Shown here: in pieces, positions 1 through 10,191 of the stretch | Numbering within the stretch: position 1 is the stretch's first letter | How the letters are laid out: each line of letters opens with the position of its first letter | Assembly: GCA_025463305.1 (NCBI GenBank) | Contig: JAOBWK010000042.1 | Coordinates: 124,001 to 188,000, forward strand | DNA: 64,000 nucleotides | Source of the DNA: Ilumatobacteraceae bacterium | Lineage (GTDB): Bacteria > Actinomycetota > Acidimicrobiia > Acidimicrobiales > Ilumatobacteraceae | Direction: 5' to 3' | Translations under genes and position numbers: made by a program | Notes under the pieces: model-generated | Seen by the model: only the letters and a program-made list of their open reading frames with translations | What the model was told of the DNA's origin: nothing | Databases searched by the model: none

Positions 1-219
1 GTCGTGCGCGTCCTCGCGCTCTCGATCAACATGGCGCTCCTCGTGTGGCTCCTGATCAACAAGCACCTGTTCGGGATCAAGGGCGGGCCGTCCACGCTGC
101 ACGCCGACGATGCGCTCGACTGGGATGGCATCCTCGCCGCGCCGACACCGGCCGTCGGGCGGCGGATCGTCCGTGAGGGTGACGCGACGGTGGAGCTGCA
201 ACACTCGCACCATGCATGA
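1..219 (+). CDS. C-terminal end of a membrane protein, possibly DUF2127
   Basis: The open frame enters from the left edge, so the 5' part is missing. What remains is one hydrophobic segment (about residues 3-18 of the visible part, ending NKHLFGIKGG) and a polar tail of about 45 residues. A last transmembrane helix followed by a KRLFGLRGG-like end resembles actinobacterial DUF2127 membrane proteins, but the fragment is too short to be certain. Its TGA stop overlaps an ATG at 216, so it may be translationally coupled to the next gene. Confidence 0.45.
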   Translation, partial: VVRVLALSINMALLVWLLINKHLFGIKGGPSTLHADDALDWDGILAAPTPAVGRRIVREGDATVELQHSHHA

Positions 220-272
220 CTTCAACAACTCGGTCATCCCCGTGGTCGCGCTCGACCGCATCGGCTGACGCG

Positions 273-758
273 ATGGACCCGCGCCGTCTCGAAGACGCCG
301 TCGATCACGTCGAGCTCCGGCGGGTGCAGGACGCCTACGCCGACATCGTCTCGCGCCGCAACTGGCCCGAGCTGTGGGAGGTGTTCCTGCCCACCGTCAC
401 GGTGGACCTGGATCTGCGCGACCGAGTGCTGCGCCTCGAGGGGCCCGACGCGGTGGGCGAGTTCATCGGCACCTCGATCGAGGTGTTCGAGTTCTTCCAG
501 TTCAACGTGCGCAACACGCGGATCCACCTGCGCGCGGGCGGCAACCCCGATCGCGCCGCGGCCCGGATGTACATGAACGAGCTGCGCCAGACCCACTCCG
601 GGCACTGGTCGCAGGTCTACGGCGTGTACCACGACACGTTCCACCGCGTCGACGGCCGCTGGTGGATCGCCACCCGCCAGTACCACTCGCTGGCCCGCAA
701 CAACATGCCAGCGGCGATCTTCGACTTCCCGCACGAGATCGACCTCGACACGCTCTGA
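273..758 (+). CDS. SnoaL-like / NTF2-fold protein
   Basis: A protein of about 161 residues with the pattern of the SnoaL_4/NTF2-like cone fold: an N-terminal helix (LEDAVDHVELRRVQDAYAD), a Trp-rich turn (NWPELWEVF), and a C-terminal strand pair around the motif DGRWWIATRQYHS. Members include small dehydratases, isomerases and ring-hydroxylating dioxygenase beta-like proteins, so the substrate is not predictable. ATG 273 starts just before the fold. An alternative ATG at 216 overlaps the previous stop and would add 19 unconserved-looking residues. Confidence 0.7.
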   Translation: MDPRRLEDAVDHVELRRVQDAYADIVSRRNWPELWEVFLPTVTVDLDLRDRVLRLEGPDAVGEFIGTSIEVFEFFQFNVRNTRIHLRAGGNPDRAAARMYMNELRQTHSGHWSQVYGVYHDTFHRVDGRWWIATRQYHSLARNNMPAAIFDFPHEIDLDTL

Positions 759-789
759 CGAACACTGGCGCGGTCGGCCGGCAGCCGGC

Positions 790-2046
790 TCAGCAGACCT
801 CGGCCGGCGCCGTCCAGGTGGTGATCCGCTCCGCCCCGACCTCACCGTTGGTGTAGACGGGACGGACGCGGATGGTGCGCGCGTTCGCCGAGGGCACGAG
901 CAGCGGCGTGTAGTTCGTGATGTCCGGCGCCGTCATGATCGCGAACTCGGTGTACGACAGGTCGAAGTTCTGGAACGAGAAGTCGTACCACGCGAGGCCC
1001 GGCAGCTCGCCCGGCCACACCGGGCGCAACTGCCAGCCGGCGCCAGGGTTGGGGCACGACGCGCTGAACGTCGCCGTCGACAGGTCGAGCGTGGTGGTGG
1101 TGCTCGGCACGACCGTGGACGATGTCGTCGTGGGTGCGGCGGTAGTGCTCGGCGGATGCAGGGCGAGCTGCTGCGCCGTCTTCTCGGTGTTGCGCGAGAC
1201 GTTCCACACGATCACCACGGCCAACGAGACACCGGCGACGGCGGCGGCGAGGAACGCCACCCGACGCGGCCATCGCCGCGCCTTGGGCTCGCGCTGTGGC
1301 CCGTCGAAGCGCTCGGGTCCGGCGATCGGAGGGATCGTGCTGATGGCCGAGGTCTGGCCGGTGTCGTTCTGGTTCGGAGGACCGTCGCCGGCGGGCTGTG
1401 ATTCGAACAGCGTCGGCCAGTCGTCGTCGTGCTCGGCGCTCGCCACCCACGTCGCAGGAGTGGCATTGGTGACGTCGTTGGTGCCGCGCCGTTGGGCCAG
1501 CTGCCCGGCGGTCTCGAGGATGCGGGCGACCTCGGTGGTGGACATCGTCGCGTGGGTCGAACGCACGATGGTGTGCAGCACGGACACGCGGCACACGATC
1601 ACGCTGCCGAGCGTGGTGACCGGCTGCGGCAGCACCGCGTCGACGAAGCACATCACCGGCACGACCTCTTGGCCGAGGATCTCGCTCAGCCGCTCGGCCT
1701 CCCAGACCAGGATCTCCAGCTTGTCGACGATCGGGAACCGGCCGTGCCACAGCATCTTCTTGCTGTAGACGAGCCGCCCCGAGTACTTCTTCGCATCGAC
1801 CAGGTAGAGCCCGCCGTTGCCGATGACGAGGTGATCGAGCCGGGTCTCGTCGTCGATGATCAGGTCGTGGAGCACGGTGTAGCCCGGCGGCAGCTCGTTC
1901 AGCTTCTTGCGCACCGACGGCTCGCGCTCGGCGCCGGACTCCCACGCCGTTGCCTGACGGGCGAGCTTGTCGGAACGGGTTCGCAGGCGGTCGGCCCGCT
2001 GCTGTGCGGACGCACCGCCGCCGCTGAGCTTCCAGAGTTGCGGCAT
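790..2046 (-). CDS. NERD-domain protein with a C-terminal membrane anchor
   Basis: About 418 residues. The N-terminal half carries a nuclease-related (NERD) domain: GAEREPSVRKKL, then LDHLVIGNGGLYLVDAKKYSG, which keeps the acidic residues and lysine of the nuclease core. It is followed by a disordered linker, one transmembrane segment (VAFLAAAVAGVSLAVVIVW), a Thr/Ser-rich spacer and a C-terminal domain of about 100 residues that I do not recognise. That topology puts the NERD domain in the cytoplasm and the tail outside. ATG 2046 has a GGGGG stretch just upstream; a GTG at 2082 is possible. It is divergent from the SDR gene. Confidence 0.75.
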   Translation of the reverse strand: MPQLWKLSGGGASAQQRADRLRTRSDKLARQATAWESGAEREPSVRKKLNELPPGYTVLHDLIIDDETRLDHLVIGNGGLYLVDAKKYSGRLVYSKKMLWHGRFPIVDKLEILVWEAERLSEILGQEVVPVMCFVDAVLPQPVTTLGSVIVCRVSVLHTIVRSTHATMSTTEVARILETAGQLAQRRGTNDVTNATPATWVASAEHDDDWPTLFESQPAGDGPPNQNDTGQTSAISTIPPIAGPERFDGPQREPKARRWPRRVAFLAAAVAGVSLAVVIVWNVSRNTEKTAQQLALHPPSTTAAPTTTSSTVVPSTTTTLDLSTATFSASCPNPGAGWQLRPVWPGELPGLAWYDFSFQNFDLSYTEFAIMTAPDITNYTPLLVPSANARTIRVRPVYTNGEVGAERITTWTAPAEVC

Positions 2047-2127
2047 CACCCCCGATCGTAGGCGGTCGAGTTCGCGCGGCACGTGGCACCCGGGCCCACT
2101 GCAAGCGGTTTGCTACCGTCGCTGGTC

Positions 2128-2934
2128 GTGGATGACTTCGCCGGCCGGGTCGCCGTGATCACCGGAGCTGCGAGCGGCATCGGGTTCGCCTACGCACGCC
2201 AGCTGGGCGCGCTGGGCATGCACGTCGTGCTCGCCGACATCGAGACGGCGGCGCTCGACTCCGCTCGCGAGCAGCTCAACGGCGGCGCGGCGTCGATTCT
2301 GACGGTGCGCACCGACGTCAGCGACGCCGCGTCCGTGCAGGCACTTGCGGATGCAACGTTCGCCGAACACCGAACCGTGCACGTGCTGTGCAACAACGCC
2401 GGCGTCAGCGTGACGCGCTCGCTGCTCGATGCCACCACCGCCGACTGGCAGTGGATGCTCGGCGTGAACGTGTGGGGCGTCATCCACGGCATCGCCGGCT
2501 TCGTGCCGACGATGATCGAGCGTGGCGATCCGGGTCACGTCGTCAACACCGGCTCGATCGCCAGCTGGACCGTGAACCCCGGCTACGGCATGTACTCGGC
2601 CACCAAGCACGCTGTCGCCGCCATCTCCGAGGCGCTGCAAGGCGACCTCGCCGCCGTCGGCGCCCCGATCGGCGTCACCACCGTCTGCCCGTCGCTCGTA
2701 CGCACCAAGCTGTTCAGCGCCGACCGCAACCGCCCCGCCGCGCTGAGCACCGCTGCCGTCACCTCGACCGCCGAGCAGGACCGCGTCGACGCCATCACCG
2801 AGGGCATCCAGACGCCCGACGACATCGCCGCGGCGATGATCGCCGGCGTCCGAGCCGACGCCGCCTGGGTGTTCCCCAACCGCGAGCGCCTGTCCTTCGT
2901 CCGCGAGCGCTTCGACCGCGTCCTCGGCTCCTGA
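2128..2934 (+). CDS. SDR-family NAD(P)-dependent oxidoreductase
   Basis: A classical short-chain dehydrogenase of 268 residues. The cofactor motif TGAASGIG is near residue 11, NNAG near 90, the catalytic serine in NTGSIASW, and YSATK (Tyr/Lys pair) near 155. After the catalytic core comes PSLVRTKLF, as in many SDRs acting on lipids or alcohols. GTG 2128 places the start eight residues before the first strand; the open frame extends to a GTG at 2083 but those residues look non-coding. It stands alone, divergent from the NERD gene. Substrate is unknown. Confidence 0.85.
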   Translation: MDDFAGRVAVITGAASGIGFAYARQLGALGMHVVLADIETAALDSAREQLNGGAASILTVRTDVSDAASVQALADATFAEHRTVHVLCNNAGVSVTRSLLDATTADWQWMLGVNVWGVIHGIAGFVPTMIERGDPGHVVNTGSIASWTVNPGYGMYSATKHAVAAISEALQGDLAAVGAPIGVTTVCPSLVRTKLFSADRNRPAALSTAAVTSTAEQDRVDAITEGIQTPDDIAAAMIAGVRADAAWVFPNRERLSFVRERFDRVLGS

Positions 2935-3052
2935 CACCGCGCAAACCGCTCCGGCGGCCGGTTCACCGGGACGTTCCGCGCCCACGGTGGGCCGATGTCC
3001 CGCTCACCGGGATGACACCACCCAGAGGGCGGACTTCGTCCCAACCCTGCCG

Positions 3053-3829
3053 CTAGCTGATGGGGCAGCTGCCGCCGTCGGCCATGAGGGTGTTGCCGGT
3101 GAGGTAGCGGGACTCGTCGGCGAGCAGGAAGCGGACGATGGGGCCGACATCGGTGGACGGGTCGCCGAGCCGGCCGAGGGGGTTGCGAGCGAGGATGCGC
3201 TCGGCCATGTCGGGGTCCATCTCGAACGCCCGCTCCATCGCCGGGGTGCCGGCCAGCGGGGCGACGCAGTTGACGCGCACGCCGCTCGGCCCCCACTCAC
3301 GGGCGAGGCTGCGCACCATCCCGCGTTGGGCGGCCTTGACGCCGGCGTACACGCTCAGCTTGGCCTTGCCCTCGAAGCCGGCCTCGGACGTGAGCACCAC
3401 GAACGAGCCACCGACCGCGCGGAGGTGCTCGTACGCGCTCAGCGCGAGCAGGTGCAGCCCGCGGAGCGAGACGGCGACGTGGTCCTCGAGCTCGGCGATC
3501 GGCACCTCACCGAACACCGCCGGCTTCGGTGACAGGCCGCTGGTGGCGTTGAGGACGACACCGTCGAGCCGGCCGGACGTCGAGACGATCGTGGCGATGG
3601 TGCGGGTGACGTCGTCGGGCAGCGATGCGTCGCACGCGACGAAGTGCCCCTCGCCGCCCAGCGCATCGACCTCGGCCGCCACCTGCTCGCCCTCGACCGC
3701 ACGTCGCGCCGCGATCCACACCGTCCAGCCGGCTTCGCCGCAGGCATGGGCGATGCCGCGGCCGACACCGCCACTCGCCCCGGTGACGAGCACCACCTTG
3801 TGCCCGGCCGTTGTCGATGGCGCGCTCAT
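3053..3829 (-). CDS. SDR-family oxidoreductase (third gene of SDR operon)
   Basis: 258 residues with TGASGGVG at the N terminus, a serine-containing strand (VVLTSEAGFEG) and YAGVK as the catalytic Tyr/Lys motif. The usual NNAG is replaced by LNATSG. The C terminus reads LTGNTLMADGG, close to the LTG..L.vDGG end of classical SDRs. ATG 3829 overlaps the TGA of the upstream gene as ATGA, so translation is coupled to it. It is the last gene of a three-SDR operon running from 5270; about 118 bases without a recognised gene separate it from the convergent SDR at 2934. Confidence 0.8.
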   Translation of the reverse strand: MSAPSTTAGHKVVLVTGASGGVGRGIAHACGEAGWTVWIAARRAVEGEQVAAEVDALGGEGHFVACDASLPDDVTRTIATIVSTSGRLDGVVLNATSGLSPKPAVFGEVPIAELEDHVAVSLRGLHLLALSAYEHLRAVGGSFVVLTSEAGFEGKAKLSVYAGVKAAQRGMVRSLAREWGPSGVRVNCVAPLAGTPAMERAFEMDPDMAERILARNPLGRLGDPSTDVGPIVRFLLADESRYLTGNTLMADGGSCPIS

Positions 3830-4506
3830 CGCCAGCTCCGGCCGCAGTCGGCGTGCACGACCGTGCCCGTCACGCCGTGCACGCCGTCGCCGAGCAGCAT
3901 CGCGACCGCTGCGGTGACGTCGTCCTCGATCGTGCCGGGGTAGTCGGCGAGTGGCGGGGTCGGCGCGACGACGCGCGCCGGTGCCAACCGACTGGGCGAG
4001 GTGACGGCGTTGACCCGCACGCCGCGGGGCCCTTCGGACCGGGCGAGCGAGCGGACCCAGGCCTCCACCGCATCGGCCATGCCGCTCTCGGCGGCCCAGC
4101 CGGCGCAGTCGAGCGGTGCCGGACGCTCGACGACCGCGACGATCGCGCCGCCGTCGGCACAGCGCGCGACGGCCGCGCCGAGCGCTGCGTACCAGGCCGC
4201 GAACGGCCACTCGACGCGCTGCGCGAAGTCGCCGGCCGACACGTCGAGGAACGGCACGTTCACGTGCGACTCCGGCCAGACCGCCACGATCACCTGCGGG
4301 TGACGATCACCGTCGCTCGTCGTCGCCCGCCACGTCTCGAGCGACTGCGGGTCGGCCCACGCGACGTCGTACCCGTCGCCGGTGGCCGGCGAGATCGGGC
4401 ACGCGGGCACGTCGGCCACGTCGGCACCGAGTGCCACGGCCATCGCGCGCAGGTCGGCGAGGGGCGACGTGATCATCAACGGGCGCTCGACGGATGCGGT
4501 GGTCAC
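3826..4506 (-). CDS. Degenerate SDR-fold protein without catalytic motifs
   Basis: 226 residues, GTG start overlapping the previous stop (GTGA) and its own stop overlapping the next ATG. The C-terminal half is plainly SDR-like: VRSLARSEGPRGVRVNAVTSP and a final VTGTVVHADCG, matching the LA.E.g..GVRVN and TG..i.vDgG blocks. The N terminus lacks any TGxxxGxG motif, and at the Tyr and Lys positions I align Glu and Ala. It is therefore probably non-catalytic and may serve as a structural or regulatory partner of the flanking SDRs. A fast-diverging active enzyme is the alternative. Confidence 0.7.
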   Translation of the reverse strand: MTTASVERPLMITSPLADLRAMAVALGADVADVPACPISPATGDGYDVAWADPQSLETWRATTSDGDRHPQVIVAVWPESHVNVPFLDVSAGDFAQRVEWPFAAWYAALGAAVARCADGGAIVAVVERPAPLDCAGWAAESGMADAVEAWVRSLARSEGPRGVRVNAVTSPSRLAPARVVAPTPPLADYPGTIEDDVTAAVAMLLGDGVHGVTGTVVHADCGRSWR

Positions 4507-5270
4507 GGCAGTGTGTACCCGCCGTCGATCGGCATCGCCACGCCGACCACGAACGACGCCGCCGGCGAGGCCAGCCAGAGCACGGCTTCGGCGATCTCGT
4601 CGGCATCGGCGATGCGGCCGATCGGGTGCAGTGCGGCCACCTGGGCCTCGGCTTCGGCACTGCCGTTCATCCACTCGTCGACCATCCGCGAGCGGGCGGT
4701 GCCCGGGCAGATCGCGTTGATCCGGATGCCCTGGCCGATGTACTCCAGTGCGGCGGTCTTGGTGAGACCGATCACGCCGTGCTTCGCGGCGACGTAGTTC
4801 GCCATCCCCGGGAACCCGATCAGGCCGGCGCCGGAGGACGTGTTGATGATCGAGCCACCGCCGCGCGCGAGCAGCGCCGGCACCTCGTGCTTGATGCCGT
4901 AGAAGACGCCCGAGAGCATCACTGCGATCCCTCGCTCCCACGTCTCGTCGGGCATGTCCGCGATGTTCGCGCCGGCGCCCACGATGCCGGCGTTGTTGTG
5001 GGCGATGTCGAGGCCGCCGTAGGTGTCGACGGCGGCGGCCACCATCGCGGCCACGGATGCCGAATCGGCGACGTCGGTGTGCACGGCGAGCGCCGTGCCG
5101 CCGGCTGCGGTGATGAGATCGACGGTCTCGTGCGCACCGGCGAGGTCGATGTCGGCGACCACCACCCGTGCCCCGAAACCGGCGAACTTGCGGGCTGTCG
5201 CCCGGCCGATGCCACCGGCCGCGCCGGTGATGGCGGCGACCTGGCCGTCGAAGTCGTACTGCGGCGTCAC
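4503..5270 (-). CDS. SDR-family oxidoreductase (first gene of SDR operon)
   Basis: 255 residues with all classical SDR signatures: TGAAGGIG near residue 16, acidic VVVADID after strand 2 (suggesting NAD rather than NADP preference), NNAG, serine in IINTSSGAG, YVAAK, and PGTARS after the core. It ends PIDGGYTLP. The GTG at 5270 is the only start close to the first strand. It leads the three-gene SDR operon and is divergent from the LLM oxidoreductase at 5331 across about 60 bases, which must hold both promoters. Substrate unknown. Confidence 0.85.
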   Translation of the reverse strand: MTPQYDFDGQVAAITGAAGGIGRATARKFAGFGARVVVADIDLAGAHETVDLITAAGGTALAVHTDVADSASVAAMVAAAVDTYGGLDIAHNNAGIVGAGANIADMPDETWERGIAVMLSGVFYGIKHEVPALLARGGGSIINTSSGAGLIGFPGMANYVAAKHGVIGLTKTAALEYIGQGIRINAICPGTARSRMVDEWMNGSAEAEAQVAALHPIGRIADADEIAEAVLWLASPAASFVVGVAMPIDGGYTLP

Positions 5271-5330
5271 ACCCGAAAACTAACGTCCGTTCGCTCGTCG
5301 TCCGGCATCGGGGACGGTCAGACTGCTCCG

Positions 5331-6368
5331 ATGAAGTTCTCCTTCTCGCTCCCCGTGCTGCGCGATGCCGGCGCTCGCGATCCGTTCCACCAGACGTACG
5401 AGCTGGCGCGCATCGCCGAGGAGAACGGGTTCGACACGGCCACCATCGGCCATCACCACTTCATGCCCGGCAACCAGGCCGATCCCCTGACGTTCATGGC
5501 AACCGTGGCGGCGCGCACCGATGTGCTGCGCGTCGGCACGGGCATCTTCCAGCTCCCGATCCACAACCCGGTTCGCGTGGCCGAGCAGGTGGCGACGATC
5601 GATCAGATCTCCAACGGTCGGGTGTCGCTCGGCGTCGGGATGGGCTGGTGGCCACTCGAGTACCAGGTGCACGGATCGGTGTTCTCCCAGCGCGGTGCGC
5701 GGATGGAGGAGGCGCTGCAGATCCTGCGTCTCGTCTGGGGGCACGAGGACGTCACGTTCGAGGGGCGGTTCCACCAGTTCGAGCACCTCACCGTCTACCC
5801 CCGGACGGTGCAGCAGCCCCATCCGCCGATCTGGGTCGCGGGTGTTGCCGACGCTGCCGTGGACCGGGCCGCTCGGCTCGGCGACGCGTGGCTGTGGGGG
5901 CCGGTGCAGTCGCTGTCGACGGGGCAGCGCTGCCTCGACACGTACCGGTCCGCGGCGACCGCAGCGGGACGGCCGGCCGACTGGATCCTGCGTCGTTACG
6001 CATGGCTCGGCACGGACCGCGACCAGGTCGCGACGGAGGTCCTCCCCGCCTACGTCGGCGGGCTGATGCAGCACTGGCGGGAGAGCGCCGAGGACGCCGA
6101 GGAGCTCGCCCTCTTCGCGCGCATCGACGCCGGCGACGACGTGTCCCCGGAGGAGATCGCCACCGATCGCCTGCTGTGGGGCGCACCGGACGACGTCGTC
6201 GAGCAGATCCGCGGCTACCAGTCGGCCACCGGGTGCGATCACATCCACGCCGCGTTCGGCGCCGGCCTGCCGGGCAACGCCGGTGATCGCTCGACGATGG
6301 GCGAGTTCGGCGAGGTGGCCGAGATGCTCCGCCTGTTCGGGCGCGAGGTCATCCCGGCGTTTCGGTGA
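5331..6368 (+). CDS. LLM-class flavin/F420-dependent oxidoreductase
   Basis: 345 residues of the luciferase-like monooxygenase fold. Visible landmarks are the start MKFSFSLPV, the TATIGHHHF strand, VGTGIFQLPIHNP, and SLGVGMGWWPLEY, the phosphate-binding region of this superfamily, followed by PHPPIWVAG. In actinobacteria such proteins generally use F420 or FMN; which cofactor is used here cannot be read from the sequence. ATG 5331 is well placed. Its final codons and stop form the first unit of the 17-base repeat that continues to 6433. Confidence 0.85.
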   Translation: MKFSFSLPVLRDAGARDPFHQTYELARIAEENGFDTATIGHHHFMPGNQADPLTFMATVAARTDVLRVGTGIFQLPIHNPVRVAEQVATIDQISNGRVSLGVGMGWWPLEYQVHGSVFSQRGARMEEALQILRLVWGHEDVTFEGRFHQFEHLTVYPRTVQQPHPPIWVAGVADAAVDRAARLGDAWLWGPVQSLSTGQRCLDTYRSAATAAGRPADWILRRYAWLGTDRDQVATEVLPAYVGGLMQHWRESAEDAEELALFARIDAGDDVSPEEIATDRLLWGAPDDVVEQIRGYQSATGCDHIHAAFGAGLPGNAGDRSTMGEFGEVAEMLRLFGREVIPAFR

Positions 6369-6433
6369 TCCCGGCGTTTCGGTGATCCCCGCGTTTCGGT
6401 GATCCCCGCGTTCAGGTGATCCCGGCGTTCAGG
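6351..6433. repeat. 17-bp tandem repeat between two convergent genes
   Basis: Five consecutive units starting at 6351, 6368, 6385, 6402 and 6419 (the last one partial). The consensus is ATCCCSGCGTTTCGGTG, with later copies reading TTCAGG. Unit 1 encodes the last residues of the LLM gene; the junction GTGA supplies its stop. The last unit supplies the TGA stop (6431-6429) of the TetR gene on the other strand. No stem-loop is evident, so it does not look like a simple terminator. Confidence 0.85.
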
Positions 6434-7030
6434 CCCTGACAGCCGCGACCTCCGGCACCGTGAGCAGGCCGCCGAGGAGCATGTCCTCGAGTTGCTGCAC
6501 GGGGTCGGTCTTCTTGCTCGCCGGCTGATCGCGGTAGCGGACGGGATCGAGCATCGCGTGGATCGCGCCGGTGGCGATGCGGCTGACGAGCTCCGGGCTC
6601 ATCGTCGAGCGCAACGTGCCGTCGGCGATGCCGTCCTTGATGACCTTGCGCCAGGTGACGAGCGTGCGCACGCTGATCTCGCGCACCTCGGCGATCTCGT
6701 CGAGCGTCGACAGCTCCTTCCAGTCGTAGTGGAGGATCGTCAGCTCCTCCGGGTACGCCTCGCAGACCCGGTACGTGGCGCGCAGCATCAGCCGGAACCG
6801 ATCGGCGCCGGTGCCGGTGTGCGAGCTGGCCTCCTGCTGCGCCGCGATCAGGTCGCGGTAGAACACTGCGACGATCTCCTCGATCAGGAACGCCTTCGAC
6901 TTGAAGTGGGTGTAGAGGCTGCCGGGCAGCAGACCGGTGGCATCGGCGATGTCGCGCATCGATGTGCTGACGTAGCCCTGCTCGGCGAACAGCCGACGCG
7001 CCGTCGCAAGGATCTCGTCGCGTCGTGCGC

Positions 7031-7034
<4 letters not shown>
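6429..7034 (-). CDS. TetR/AcrR-family transcriptional regulator
   Basis: 201 residues. The N-terminal DNA-binding domain is clear: DEILATARRLFAEQGY, then TSMRDIADATGLLPGSLYTHFKSKAFL, the TetR helix-turn-helix. The rest is an all-helical ligand domain with a TetR_C-like end. GTG 7034 overlaps the stop of the aldehyde dehydrogenase gene (GTGA), so it is cotranscribed as the last gene of the catabolic operon and probably represses it, possibly binding a pathway intermediate. Confidence 0.85.
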
Positions 7035-8526
<1,492 letters not shown>

Positions 8527-8530
<4 letters not shown>

Positions 8531-10191
8531 GCCGACACCCCATTGCGGAGCAGCCGTCCAGTGCCCATCGCGGCGAGGTCGTTGCCGTCGAGGCGGATCG
8601 CCTGACCGGCCACCCACACGTGCTCGATGCCGATGCTGTGCGCGATCAGCCGATCGGCGCCACCGGGGAAGTCGTGGACGCGCTGGGGCAGCGTGGTGCC
8701 CACCGTCGCCGGGTCGAACGCGACGATGTCGGCCACAGCACCCTCGGCGATCACACCACGATCCGCCATCCCGTAGACCATCGCGGGATGCCCGGTGAGC
8801 CGCCACACGGCCTTCTCCAGGGTCAGGACGCCCTTCTCCCGGCACCAGTGGCCGAGGAGGTGCGTCGCGAAGTTCGCGTCGCAGAGCTGGCTGGTGTGCG
8901 CGCCGGCATCCGACAGCCCGAGCAGCAGCTGATCGTTGCCGAGGAGGCGGCCGACCGCGTCCTCGTCGTCGTTCGTCATCGCGACCAGGAAGCGGGTGTC
9001 GAACCCGTCGGCGGCGGCGATCTCCACCATCACGTCGAGCGATGTCGCGCCGTCGGCACGCGCCGTGGCGAGCTCGGCCAAGGTCGCCCCGTACTGCAGC
9101 TCGGGGTGGGCGGCGGACTCGGCGACGCGGGCGTGGTCGATGATGTCGCCCCACGCCGCACGCATCTGGGGATCGGCCCGCGTGCGCCAATCGGCGTCGC
9201 GGTAGAGCGCCGGGCGAGCGGCGCGCTCGAGGGCGAGGATCTCGCCGAACGCCGGCACGTTGGCGAACGGGAACGGGTCGTTCAGCGCGATCTGCACCAC
9301 GATCGGCCGGCACGCCACCTGGGGGTGCACGTTGCCGCCGACCTCGATCCGCGCGGCCACGCCGTCGGAGTAACCCGGCTGGTTGCGCCCGGCCATGATG
9401 GCCGCCCACGACACCGGGCGGCCGATGTCGTCGGCGAGGCGGGCGAACTCGTCGACGAAGAAATCGGGTCCCCACGTCGCCTCGATCGTGCCCTTGCCGG
9501 CATCACCGAGGGCGCCGGCGATGCTCCAGATCTCGCTCAGCGCTGCGGCCCGGCTCGGCACGGGCTTGCCGTACGCGCCGAGGTGCGACGCCGACCGCGA
9601 CGTCGAGAACCCGATGGCACCGGCCTCGATCGCCTCGGCGACGATGGCCGTCATCGACGCGACCTCGGCGTCGGTGGCCTCGCGCTCGGTGGCGTCGTCG
9701 CCCATCACGTAGAAGCGCAGCGGCGTGTGCCCGATGAGCGGGGCGACGTTGATCCGCAGCGGCAGCGCATCGAGCGTGTCGAGGTACTCGGGGAACGTCT
9801 CGAACGTCCACGGGATGCCTGCTTCCAGCGCGGCGAGCGGCATGCCCTCGACGTTCTCGAGCACGCGCATCACCGTGCCGCGATCCTGTGGCCGGGTCGG
9901 CGCGATGCCGAAGCCGCAGTTGCCCATCACCACCGTCGTCACGCCGTGCCAGGTCGACGGCGTGAGGCCGGGATCCCACAGCACCTGGGCGTCATAGTGG
10001 GTGTGCGGATCGATGAACCCGGGGGCCACTACGAGCCCTGCGCAGTCGACCTCCGTGGCGTGCGCGGCCTGCTCAGCGGAGATGCTTCCGATTGCAACGA
10101 TCCGACCGTTGCGGACGAGCACGTCGTCCTGCCGGGGCGCCGCACCGGTGCCGTCGACGAGCGTGCCGTTGCGCAGGACGAGATCGCTCAT
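8527..10191 (-). CDS. Amidohydrolase, N-acyl-D-amino-acid deacylase type
   Basis: 554 residues. The metal-binding HxH lies in PGFIDPHTHYDAQ, the cysteine typical of D-aminoacylases in GNCGFGIAP, and a late metal aspartate in LGLSDAGAHTSQ. The composite beta-sandwich is seen at both ends (DLVLRNGTLVDGTG and the final VWVAGQAIRLDG). The family hydrolyses amide bonds of N-acyl-D-amino acids and related compounds. ATG 10191 overlaps the previous stop (ATGA). It is about the same length as the protein at 11685 and shares its motifs, so the operon carries two paralogous hydrolases. Confidence 0.85.

Noticed and set aside
6351..6433. The 17-bp repeats as a CRISPR array
   Set aside because: There are no spacers; the units are directly adjacent, short and overlap coding ends, and no cas gene is nearby.
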